DNA from: Streptomyces avicenniae
GTDB lineage: Bacteria; Actinomycetota; Actinomycetes; Streptomycetales; Streptomycetaceae
Length of the DNA: 64,000 nucleotides
Direction: 5' to 3'
NCBI RefSeq assembly: GCF_000719135.1
Contig: NZ_JOEK01000017.1
Coordinates: 186,001 to 250,000 of the forward strand
Below the pieces are notes generated by a model. That model was given only the letters and a program-made list of their open reading frames with translations. It was not told the DNA's origin and searched no databases. Positions 26,407 to 33,395 of the stretch are shown in pieces; within the stretch, counting starts at the first letter, position 1, and every line of letters starts with the position of its first letter. A program made the translations under genes and the position numbers.

Positions 26407-27152
26407 CCGCCGTCACCTTCCGAGGCCGCGCCGACCAGTTCGCCGAGGTCGCGCACGACAATGTCGGCGCCGTGCGCGCGCAGGTCGTCGGCGCTGGTCG
26501 CGCTGGCCGTGCGGTCCACGCCGACGACCAGGCCGAAGCCGCCGCGGCGGCCCGCCTCGACGCCGGAGAGCGCGTCCTCGACGATCGCGGCCGACCCGGC
26601 GGGCACCGACAGGCGGCGCGCGGCCTCCAGGAAGAGCGCGGGGTCGGGCTTGCCCGCCAGGCCGAGGCTGGCGACGTCGTTGCCGTCCACGACCGTCTCC
26701 AGCATGGGGCGTACGCCCGCGTGCTCGATCAGGTCGCGCGCGTGGCGGGACGAGGAGATCGCGGCGCAGGGCACGTGGGCGCTCTGGAGCGCCAGCATCA
26801 GCCGTACGGTGCCGGGGTACGCCTCCAGGACGCCCTCGTCGAGGACGCGCATGAAGATCTTGTCCTTCATGGCGGCCACGGCGCACACGCTGTCGGTGCC
26901 GGGCGCCTCGTCGGGCTCGCCGTAGGGCAGGTCCATGTTCCGCGCGGCGAAGAAGGCGGCGGCGCCGTCGAGGCGCGACTTGCCGTCCACGTAGCGCCGG
27001 TAGTCGTCTTCCTGGTCGAACGGCGGCTCCACGCCGGGTACGGCGTCGAACGCCTCCTTCCAGGCGGTCGCGTGCGCCCGCGCCGAATCGGTGATCACTC
27101 CATCGGTGTCGAACACCACGGCCCGGCAGTCCCACAGTTCCGGCACAGCCAC
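26403..27152 (-). CDS. Beta-phosphoglucomutase-like HAD hydrolase
   Basis: This 249-aa protein carries the HAD nucleophile motif FDTDGVITDSARAHATAWKEAFD at residues about 13-35. Motif II is AAISSSRH, with the usual Lys in GLAGKPDPALFLEAARRL. The acidic motif IV appears as AAIVEDALSGVEAGRRGGFGLVVGVDR. The cap domain (KSRLDGAAAFFAARNMDLPYG) matches beta-phosphoglucomutases. It is the first gene of a two-gene operon with the GH65 phosphorylase (ATGA overlap), consistent with turnover of beta-glucose 1-phosphate. Confidence 0.9.
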   Translation of the reverse strand: MAVPELWDCRAVVFDTDGVITDSARAHATAWKEAFDAVPGVEPPFDQEDDYRRYVDGKSRLDGAAAFFAARNMDLPYGEPDEAPGTDSVCAVAAMKDKIFMRVLDEGVLEAYPGTVRLMLALQSAHVPCAAISSSRHARDLIEHAGVRPMLETVVDGNDVASLGLAGKPDPALFLEAARRLSVPAGSAAIVEDALSGVEAGRRGGFGLVVGVDRTASATSADDLRAHGADIVVRDLGELVGAASEGDGG

Positions 27153-27266
27153 CCACCGCCTCCCGGACGTCAGTCCTGTCGCCTTCGTTCCATGGGACCC
27201 CCGCGACGGCCGTCCCGCAAACGGGCGACGGCCGGACGGGGGTCGCGGCGACGGGCCGGGGGCCGG

Positions 27267-27968
27267 TCAGCGGCCGGACGGGGCGAGCCGCATCCGGTGG
27301 CCCGTCACGCGCACCGGGCGCAGCCTGACCCACAGTTCGCGCTCGCCGCCCGCCCACCGGCCGCCCTCGGTCGCGGCGACGAGCCGGGCGACCTCCTCCT
27401 CGTCCACGACCGGCGTGGCGCGGCCGAGGATCTGCACGCTCCAGCCGACGCCGTCGCGCCCCGACGGCAGGTGGTCCACCTCGAAGGCGATGTCGGTGTC
27501 GAACGCGGGCGGCGCGTCGGTGCCGGTGCGGAAGACGACGGCGCCCTCGACGAGCCGGTACCCGGCCGGGATGATGGCCGGGCCGTCTGCGGTGGTGACG
27601 GCGACGCGGCCGACCGTGTGGCGGGCGACGAGGTCGTAGCACTCGTCGGTGTCGAGCGCGACGAGTTCCGCGGTGGCGGCCGGGCGGGGCGCGGCGCCGA
27701 CGACCGGGCGGGCGCCGCGCAGTTCGGCGACGGTGGTCTCCAGCGCGCGGGCGACGCGCGTCAGCGAGTCGAGTGTCGGGGAGGCGGGGCTCTCCTCCAG
27801 GTAGCGCAGGTACTGGGGCGCGACGCGCGCGCGGTGCGCCACGTCCTCGCGGCTGAGGCCCAGTTCCTCGCGCCGCATCGCGACGCGGCGGCCGACGTCG
27901 CCGATGTGGCTGCGTGTGCCCGTGCCGCCGCGCGCCGCCCGGTGTACGTGCCGTCCGTGACCTGCCAT
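27267..27968 (-). CDS. XRE regulator fused to a flavin-binding split-barrel (pyridoxamine oxidase-like) domain
   Basis: Starting at ATG 27968 (MAGHGRHVHRAARGG) with GGTGG upstream, this 233-aa protein has an N-terminal XRE HTH (IGDVGRRVAMRREELGLSREDVAHRARVAPQYLRYLEESPASPTLDSLTRVARAL). A PNPOx-like split barrel follows (LDTDECYDLVARHTVGRVAVTTADGPAIIPAGYRLVEGAVVFRTG...AFEVDHLPSGRDGVGWSVQILGRA). Such fusions are common in actinobacteria next to stress or redox genes. The barrel probably binds FMN, F420 or haem. The target genes are not known. The neighbouring USP and GH65/PGM genes are candidates. Confidence 0.85.
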   Translation of the reverse strand: MAGHGRHVHRAARGGTGTRSHIGDVGRRVAMRREELGLSREDVAHRARVAPQYLRYLEESPASPTLDSLTRVARALETTVAELRGARPVVGAAPRPAATAELVALDTDECYDLVARHTVGRVAVTTADGPAIIPAGYRLVEGAVVFRTGTDAPPAFDTDIAFEVDHLPSGRDGVGWSVQILGRATPVVDEEEVARLVAATEGGRWAGGERELWVRLRPVRVTGHRMRLAPSGR

Positions 27969-28573
27969 GGTTCGACCACCTCTCGCTTCCCCTGCCCGGC
28001 TGTACCCGGCGCCGTTCCCAGCGTTCCCCGGCCCCACGGGACCCGCGCGCCGGGGCGCGTCCCGTGCTGGTGGCGTGTGCGGTTGTCAAGTGCCCCGGAG
28101 CAATGTCGGCCATTCCCCGGAACGCGCCGGGAACGACGCTGCTGCGGCCCGCCCGCGCCGTACGGTCCCGCGCGGCGTGTCCTGCCGGGACGGACGGGCG
28201 GCGCCGCGCCGTCGTGGCCTGAACACGCTGTGAGGTGCCAGAGGGCTGGTGGACCGGCGGACGGCCCGCGCGCGGGGGGACGCGGGGCCGTCGCCGTTCC
28301 GGGGAACCGGATGCCCCGGCCGGGCGAGGCCATGCCTGCGGATTCCCGACGGATTCCGGCCGCGCGCCCCTCTGGCGCGCCCGGCGCACGCCATGGTTGT
28401 GGCCCGTTTCCACTGTGCCGGGGCACCCCGTGCGGTCACGCTATGAGGGGAGATCACCACACCATGTGATGAGAGGTGAGGCACGTGACCACGCCATCGG
28501 CGACGTGTGCGGGCGCCCGGCCCATCGACGGCGCGGCTGCTCCGGCCGCGGGACCCCGGGGGGAGGGCCCGCG
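27969..28573. other. 605-bp intergenic stretch with a short palindrome and a 30-codon reading frame
   Basis: No convincing longer gene is seen. ATCACCACACCATGTGAT at 28453-28470 has ATCAC/GTGAT arms around 8 bp. A GTG frame at 28485-28577 (30 codons) follows GAGAGGTGAGG, and its stop overlaps the ATG of the 50-aa gene at 28574 (ATGA), which could couple translation. The rest shows no recognisable RNA or mobile sequence. Confidence 0.4.
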
Positions 28574-28726
28574 ATGAGCGACACCGAGCAGTCCGCGACG
28601 CCGCGCAACCCCGACCGCCGCCCGGAGTTGGAGGACCGGCTGCGCGAGGCGAACGCCCTCAGCCGCGCGGACCGCCGCGCCAAGGGCGGCGACGCGTCAC
28701 GGCCCCTGCCGCCAGGGACACCGTAG
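28574..28726 (+). CDS. Small hydrophilic protein, 50 aa
   Basis: ATG 28574 is preceded by GGGAGGG and encodes MSDTEQSATPRNPDRRPELEDRLREANALSR followed by ADRRAKGGDASRPLPPGTP. It is highly charged with no cysteine, signal or membrane helix. The central segment is helical and Arg/Glu-rich. It lies just upstream of hemC. The function is unknown, and its reality rests on the Shine-Dalgarno and protein-like composition only. Confidence 0.4.
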   Translation: MSDTEQSATPRNPDRRPELEDRLREANALSRADRRAKGGDASRPLPPGTP

Positions 28727-28834
28727 CGGCGTCGCCCGTTCGGGTGAAGCGGCTCCGGGGAGACCTCAGCGGAGGCCCGCAGCCCCCCGTCCGCCCGTCC
28801 GGGTGCACGCGGGCGAGCCACTAGGGTGGCCGCC

Positions 28835-29767
28835 ATGCCGGACGACCTGATCCGAATCGTCTCCCGCTCCTCCCCCATGGCGCTGGCCCAGGTGGAACGG
28901 GTGCGCGCCGAACTCGGCGCCCTCTACCCCGGGATGCGGACCGCGGTGGTGCCCGTCACGACATCGGGCGACCGGTGGACGGGCGACCTGGGCGCGCTGG
29001 GCGGCAAGGGCGCGTTCACCAAGGAGGTGGACGCCGCGCTGCTCGCGGGCGAGGCGGACCTCGCCGTCCACTGCATGAAGGACGTCCCCGCCGACCGGCC
29101 CCTGCCGCCCGGCACCGCCTTCGCCGCGTACCTGCGGCGCGACGACATCCGCGACGCGCTCGTGCACCCGGAGGGCCTGACCCTCCCTGAACTGCCCGAC
29201 GGCACGCGGATCGGCACGTCCTCGGTCCGCCGCCGGGCCCAGCTCGCCGCGTCGTGGCCCGGCCTGGAGTGCGTGCCGCTGCGGGGGAACGTCAACCGGC
29301 GGCTGGAGAAGCTGGCCGCCGGGGAGGCGGACGCGCTGCTGCTCGCCCTGTCGGGCCTGGAGCGCATCGGGCGCCGGGACGCGGCCTCGCAGCTGCTCGG
29401 CGTCGAGGACATGTGCCCGCCGCTGGGCGCGGGGGTGCTCGGGCTCCAGTGCCGGGCGGACGACGACCGCGTCCTGGAGACGGTCTCGATCCTCGGCGAC
29501 CCGGACGCGTGGCGGGAGATGACGGCGGAGCGCACGTTCCTGCACGTCCTGCGCGGGCACTGCAACAGCCCGATCGCGGGCTACGCCAGGGCCGAGCGCG
29601 ACGGGCGGCTGCAACTGTGGGGCAGGGTCTTCTCGCCCGACGGCAAGACGGTCCTGGACGCGCACGAGTGGGCGGGGCCGCTGGACCCGGAGGCGCTGGG
29701 CATGTCGGTGGCCGTGGCGCTGCTGCGCCAGGGGGCGCGGGACGTCATCGACGCCATCCCGCACTGA
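28835..29767 (+). CDS. hemC: Hydroxymethylbilane synthase (porphobilinogen deaminase), stand-alone copy
   Basis: This enzyme of about 310 aa joins four porphobilinogens into hydroxymethylbilane. The catalytic Asp lies in [14 protein letters not shown] (family HSMKDVP). The substrate-binding block is [53 protein letters not shown]. The dipyrromethane cofactor Cys is present in [13 protein letters not shown], where most family members have GGCQVPIG-type residues. ATG 28835 is chosen, and a GTG at 28826 is an in-frame alternative. In Streptomyces the main hemC is normally in a hemACD cluster, and no other haem gene is near here. This therefore looks like a second, divergent copy. TAGGGT seven bases before the ATG might be a -10 of a leaderless transcript. 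Confidence 0.85.
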   Translation: MPDDLIRIVSRSSPMALAQVERVRAELGALYPGMRTAVVPVTTSGDRWTGDLGALGGKGAFTKEVDAALLAGEADLAVHCMKDVPADRPLPPGTAFAAYLRRDDIRDALVHPEGLTLPELPDGTRIGTSSVRRRAQLAASWPGLECVPLRGNVNRRLEKLAAGEADALLLALSGLERIGRRDAASQLLGVEDMCPPLGAGVLGLQCRADDDRVLETVSILGDPDAWREMTAERTFLHVLRGHCNSPIAGYARAERDGRLQLWGRVFSPDGKTVLDAHEWAGPLDPEALGMSVAVALLRQGARDVIDAIPH

Positions 29768-29789
29768 CCACGGCCGCGCGCGTCGTCCC

Positions 29790-30248
29790 TCACTCGTAGG
29801 AGACGCGGAACACCGGGTGCTTCGGGGCGGCGCGGCGCAGTTCCTCGTCGGACGACGTGGGGCCGACGCCGTCGAAGAAGATGCCGACCTCGGCCTTCCA
29901 GCGCTTGAGGTAGGCGCGCAGGATCTCCGGCTTGTCGTCGTCGGCGACCTCGGTGGCGGTGAACGCGGTGACCCGCTTGCCGAGGATGAGCTGCCCCCCG
30001 CCCGCCGCCCGCATGTTGTGGGTCCACTGGACGTGGCCGCGCGGCGCGACGAGGTACTGCGCGCCGTCCACGGTCAGCAGGTTGACCGGGGTGCGGCGCC
30101 AGGCGCCGCTCTTGCGGCCCTTGACCGCGAGGACGCGGGAGCCCCAGACGCTGATGCCGCGACGGGTGAGCCAGGAGACGGTGCGGTTGAGCACGTTGAC
30201 GGTGAACCAGCCGGGCTTGCGCAGGTGCGGGGCGGCTTCGCTGCTCAT
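29790..30248 (-). CDS. F420-type deazaflavin-dependent nitroreductase (Ddn family)
   Basis: This 152-aa protein matches the split-barrel Ddn/FDOR-A family, which uses reduced coenzyme F420 to reduce nitroimidazoles, quinones or other substrates. The key blocks are VLAVKGRKSGAWRRTPVNLLTVDGAQYLVAPRGHVQWTHNMRAAGGGQLILGKR and a C-terminal AYLKRWKAEVGIFF followed by PKHPVFRVSY. It is divergent from the TetR gene, and two palindromes sit in the 157-bp gap. This is a typical enzyme-plus-repressor pair for response to a toxic compound. Confidence 0.88.
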   Translation of the reverse strand: MSSEAAPHLRKPGWFTVNVLNRTVSWLTRRGISVWGSRVLAVKGRKSGAWRRTPVNLLTVDGAQYLVAPRGHVQWTHNMRAAGGGQLILGKRVTAFTATEVADDDKPEILRAYLKRWKAEVGIFFDGVGPTSSDEELRRAAPKHPVFRVSYE

Positions 30249-30294
30249 GGTGGGTGCCTCTCGGTTCCGGGGTCCTGACGGGGCGGGCGGCCGT

Positions 30295-30368
30295 TACGTG
30301 AGCACTGCTCTCGGCCTGGGACCACAGTGGCACGGCTGCGCCACGAAAGCAAGAGCAGTGTTCACGTA
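30295..30368. promoter_or_regulatory. Paired palindromic operators between the Ddn and TetR genes
   Basis: Arms 30295-30311 and 30352-30368 form a 17-bp inverted repeat with one mismatch across 40 bp. Each arm also holds its own palindrome: GAGCACTGCTC (30300-30310, perfect) and GAGCAGTGTTC (30353-30363, one mismatched pair). The centres are 53 bp apart. This fits one TetR dimer site for each divergent promoter. Confidence 0.75.
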
Positions 30369-30405
30369 TTGGTGCACCGATCCACCGAATGGCAGACTGG
30401 GGTGC

Positions 30406-31128
30406 ATGAGCACCATCGAGGGAGCCAGGGCCAGGGCCAGGCGCGAGATCACCGCCGCCATCAAGGACGAGGCGCGGCGCGGGCTCGCCGCCGAGGGGGC
30501 GTCCCGGCTGTCGCTGCGCGCGGTGGCGCGGGAACTGGGCATGGCGTCGTCGGCGCTCTACCGGTACTTCCCGAGCCGTGACGACCTGCTGACCGCGCTG
30601 ATCGTGGACGCCTACGACGCGCTGGGCGAGGCCGCCGAGGAGACCCTCGCCGCGACGCCCCGGGACGACCCGGCCACCCGCTGGGTCGCCGTGTGCGGGG
30701 CCGTCAGGGCGTGGGCCCTCGCGCACCCGCACGAGTTCGCCCTCGTGCACGGCACCCCCGTACCGGGCTACGCGGCACCGCAGGCGACGACGGGCCCCGG
30801 CGTCCGCGTACCCCTCGCGCTGCTCGCGCTGACGGCCGAGGCGCAGGAGGACGCGCTGCTGGCCCCGCCGACCTGGGACCCGCTTCCGCCCCCGGTGCGG
30901 GCCGAGGCGGAGGCGCTGGCCGACGAGTACGCGCCGGGACTGCCCGCGCCGGTGGTGGCGGCACTGGTGGCGGCGTGGGCACAGCTCGTCGGGCTGATCA
31001 GCTTCGAGGTGTTCGGCCAGTACACGGGCGTGGTGACGGCGCGCGACGAGTTCTTCGCCCACGCCGTCTCCCGCATCGCCGCCGACATCGGCCTCCCGAC
31101 CACCCGCGGCGGCACCCCGGAGGAGTGA
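30406..31128 (+). CDS. TetR/AcrR-family transcriptional regulator
   Basis: This 240-aa protein starts at ATG 30406 (MSTIEGARARARREITAAIKDEARRGLAAEG). The HTH is ASRLSLRAVARELGMASSALYRYFPSRDDLLTALIVDAYDALG, a canonical TetR signature. The C-terminal part (HPHEFALVHGTPVPGYAAPQ...AQLVGLISFEVFGQY) matches the TetR_C WHG domain. It is divergent from the F420-dependent reductase and likely represses both genes through the palindromes in between. A degenerate tRNA-Arg fragment begins 11 bp after its stop. Confidence 0.92.
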   Translation: MSTIEGARARARREITAAIKDEARRGLAAEGASRLSLRAVARELGMASSALYRYFPSRDDLLTALIVDAYDALGEAAEETLAATPRDDPATRWVAVCGAVRAWALAHPHEFALVHGTPVPGYAAPQATTGPGVRVPLALLALTAEAQEDALLAPPTWDPLPPPVRAEAEALADEYAPGLPAPVVAALVAAWAQLVGLISFEVFGQYTGVVTARDEFFAHAVSRIAADIGLPTTRGGTPEE

Positions 31129-31138
31129 CCCCGGCACG

Positions 31139-31192
31139 GAGCACCGCTCTCCTAAAGCGGGTGTCGCACGGCCCGGATGCTGCCGGGGGCAT
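31139..31192 (+). other. Degenerate 3' fragment of tRNA-Arg(CCU), probable attachment-site scar
   Basis: The fragment keeps the end of the D-arm (GAGCAC), a perfect anticodon arm (CCGCT-CTCCTAA-AGCGG at 31144-31160, anticodon CCT), GTGTC, and the 3' acceptor CGGGGGCA. The T-arm is corrupted (GCACG...GCTGC instead of a paired stem), and the 5' half of the tRNA is absent. It is therefore not a working tRNA. Such 3' tRNA fragments are what integrative elements leave behind. Confidence 0.6.
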
Positions 31193-31581
31193 GTGCGTCC
31201 TTCATGCGGCCTGCGCGTTCTCAGAACGCTCAAGCATGCCGGGGGTGTTCGAGCACAGTCGGGAACGTCCGGGAACCAAGATCGGCTTCTCTTCCTTCCC
31301 GCCTGGCCACAGACTTACCTGCGCAAGCCCTGCCCGGTGAGGACACGCCCATGGCAGCTTGGTGGTCCGCGGGCGGAGGCCGCCGGAGGAATCGCCTCAC
31401 GGCGGTTCCTCTCTTCTCCGGTCAGCAGTCACGTCTCGGCCTCGTCGTCGCACGGGGGATCGGTGACACCGAAGTGTGTTGGCCCCCGTGACCCCGTGGA
31501 AAATGCCGTGTGAACCGTGTCCGCTGCGCGGCATGCCCCTGACGCGCCGACCTCTTGAACGCCGCCCCGTTCGGGGCCCTG
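31193..31581. other. Noncoding stretch at the left side of the accessory island
   Basis: I see no gene supported by start, Shine-Dalgarno and protein-like composition here. The DNA is less GC-rich than the surroundings. It probably contains 3' untranslated and residual island DNA. Confidence 0.4.
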
Positions 31582-32667
31582 TCAGTGACTCGGTTCGCGC
31601 GACTCCCACATGATTCGCATGCGCTCACGGGCCTGATCGGGAGCGGGGACTCGTTCGAAGACGCCTGGGGAAACCCGATGAACGACATCGACCCCGTAAT
31701 GGTGCAGAAAGCTGCGTTCCCTGAGTTCAAGAGGGTGAGGGAAGAGCGCACCGAGGCGACCGACCGCACGGGGTGCGTAGCGCGCGTAGTCGAGCAGCTG
31801 GGCCAAGGCCTCGCGTACGTACCGACGCCCGACGCGCGACTTGGCCTCGATGAGTTCGCTTCCCTCAGGACCGTCCAGAAAGATGTCACAGAGGCCGGCC
31901 GGACTTGCGAAGCGTGTCGTTGTCGTGCCGGTCAAGGTTCCGCAGAATTCGGCGACCAACGCCGCCTCGTCCCGGTTGAAGAGAACCTGTTGCGCAGTTC
32001 GCTCGACCGTCACGGACCGGGTGTGCTGTCGCTCCAGTGGCAGTTCACGAACCACGCCGGGCGGCGTCACGGCACCGGCATCCTCCAGAGCCGTCCTGGT
32101 GGTGATGAGCAGGCCGTCGATTCCGGCACGCGCCCGTTCGCCGAACAACACCAGCTGCCCCGGGTACTGAAAGGTGGGCTTGTACCCGAGGAGAGCGCTC
32201 AATGTCGCGTAGGGAATCTCCGCCCGCTCGAACTGGCGCAGGCTGTAGACCGTGTGCCAGCTCTCGCCGCCTTCCTTCGGCGGCCACAACACATCGGCGA
32301 AGGAGCTGTTCCGGAAGATCGCCCCGATCTCACCGATGGCCCGCAGATGGTTCTTGCCGGTGAAGAACACCACGTCCCCGGTGGAGACGCCCGCCATCTT
32401 GCCGTCGTGGCCCGGGGTGGCCCCCCAGAACCTGCTCCGCCCGTCCGGGTGGAATGTCTTCAGAGACCGTAGCTGGTCTTCCGTCAACCTCTCGGCATAC
32501 GGGGACTCGGTGAACGGCACGGACCGGTCCAGAGTGTCCTTCCAGTGTCGGCGCGATTCGACGCTGCCGAACGCCGGGGAGACCAACAGGCGTGTCGCGG
32601 GACTTGAGTCAACGGGCCCCTTCCCGCCGTGAGAGCCCTCGACACGGAGAACGGGTCGCGCCGTCAC
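31582..32667 (-). CDS. EVE-like reader fused to a PD-(D/E)XK nuclease, candidate modification-dependent restriction enzyme
   Basis: The GTG at 32667 overlaps the stop of the upstream 79-aa gene (GTGA), giving 361 aa. Residues about 40-190 look like an EVE/PUA-type domain that flips modified bases: WKDTLDRSVPFTESPY, RFWGATPGHDGKMAGVSTGDVVFFTGKNHLRAIGEIG, and WHTVYSLRQFERAEIPY. Residues about 220-320 hold a PD-(D/E)XK nuclease core: D261 (CDIFLDGPEGS), E274 and K276 (ELIEAKS), and a QLLDYARY helix (Q290, Y294). This arrangement fits type IV enzymes that cut DNA carrying modified or phosphorothioate bases. The domain assignments are by eye. GC is lower than flanking genes, and tRNA-derived scars lie on both sides, indicating transfer. 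Confidence 0.65.
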   Translation of the reverse strand: MTARPVLRVEGSHGGKGPVDSSPATRLLVSPAFGSVESRRHWKDTLDRSVPFTESPYAERLTEDQLRSLKTFHPDGRSRFWGATPGHDGKMAGVSTGDVVFFTGKNHLRAIGEIGAIFRNSSFADVLWPPKEGGESWHTVYSLRQFERAEIPYATLSALLGYKPTFQYPGQLVLFGERARAGIDGLLITTRTALEDAGAVTPPGVVRELPLERQHTRSVTVERTAQQVLFNRDEAALVAEFCGTLTGTTTTRFASPAGLCDIFLDGPEGSELIEAKSRVGRRYVREALAQLLDYARYAPRAVGRLGALFPHPLELRERSFLHHYGVDVVHRVSPGVFERVPAPDQARERMRIMWESREPSH

Positions 32668-32903
32668 CGGGACACCTGCCGCAGCGCCTCGGAGGAAGTC
32701 GCCTGATCCCGGGGCCCGAACGTCGCATGCGGGTAAGCCACACCGACGACGGCCCCGGAGTCGTCCAGACGGCCATCCCGAAGGACCAGGTGGCTTCGAA
32801 CCGGCTTGATCCGGTAGGTGACAACGGACGGCTTCCTGCCGAGGGCGTCGCACTCCGCCAGTGTCTGAACCAGATGCTCACGGGTGACATCGTCGATTCC
32901 CAC
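32664..32903 (-). CDS. 79-aa protein resembling the ScoMcrA-type N-terminal head domain
   Basis: The start is GTG 32903, and the product begins MGIDDVTREHLVQTLAECDALGRK. It continues VRSHLVLRDGRLDDSGAVVGVAYPHA. From memory this follows the pattern of the head domain at the N-terminus of ScoMcrA-like restriction enzymes (IT.e.V..AI.E.D.LGR...Y.L...GR.YDSKAI.GVA). Here it is a separate small protein, translationally coupled to the EVE-nuclease gene by a GTGA overlap. There is no Shine-Dalgarno, but TATGAT lies six bases upstream, suggesting a leaderless transcript. A partner role in target recognition or assembly of the nuclease is inferred. Confidence 0.6.
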   Translation of the reverse strand: MGIDDVTREHLVQTLAECDALGRKPSVVTYRIKPVRSHLVLRDGRLDDSGAVVGVAYPHATFGPRDQATSSEALRQVSR

Positions 32904-32909
32904 GCTGGG

Positions 32910-32938
32910 ATCATATGACTATTGCTCGACTTGATTAC
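32910..32938 (-). promoter_or_regulatory. Promoter candidate for a leaderless restriction-cassette transcript
   Basis: On the minus strand TATGAT (32915-32910) is a near-consensus -10, six bases before the GTG start at 32903. The -35 region around 32932-32938 is weak (about three of six matches to TTGACA). Confidence 0.45.
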
Positions 32939-33116
32939 TGCTGGAGTCAGCTGCCGGATAGGGGCGTTCCTTCGAGGTGAGGCCGGGCACCGTCCGCCAC
33001 ATCGAGTGCAGCCAGACCTCACGGATTGTCCGGCACGACATGTCGTGAGCGGGACCGAGTATGAGGCCACGCTGCATCAGGCGGCGGCATTGAGCAGCAC
33101 ACCGGAAGGATTCGGT
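32939..33116. other. Noncoding part of the right side of the island
   Basis: Together with the flanking bases, the gap between the cassette and the MFS gene is 492 bp (32904-33395). Short open frames exist on both strands, but none has a supported start or recognisable product. A decayed gene cannot be excluded. Confidence 0.35.
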
Positions 33117-33160
33117 CCCGCCCCTGAAGCGGGTGTGGCAGGTCGAGGCCTGCCGGGTGC
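33117..33160 (+). other. Second degenerate tRNA-Arg(CCU)-like 3' fragment, possible opposite attachment scar
   Basis: The stretch matches the tRNA-Arg 3' half: CCGC...AAGCGGGTGT from the anticodon arm (33126-33135), then GCAGGTCGAGGCCTGC as T-arm (one loop base missing), then CGGG-GC of the acceptor. It shares the AAGCGGGTGT and TGCCGGG blocks with the copy at 31139-31192, in the same orientation about 2.0 kb away. Confidence 0.45.
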
Positions 33161-33395
33161 GCGGGCGAAGGGCCGGACCCGAACAGCTCGCCCGCGCACG
33201 GCCACACGCCATGCACTCACGCCGTACTGAGGATGGCTACGAGAGCCCGTCGGACCCGTCGTCGAGCGTCCGGAACGACCAGGCGCTGCCGTTCCGGTTC
33301 GGGTCGGCGCCCGGCTCGTGGAAGCTGTGCCCACGACGGGTGCGACGACCTCGTCATCCGCGCAACCAACTCGTCAGAGTGGAAGGTCTGCTCGG
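33161..33395. other. Noncoding gap before the MFS exporter gene
   Basis: No gene or clear signal is seen. The MFS gene ends at 33396 and transcribes into this stretch from the right. Confidence 0.35.

Noticed and set aside
31139..31192. Working tRNA-Arg gene
   Set aside because: Only the 3' half is present and the T-stem cannot pair, so it is a scar rather than a tRNA.
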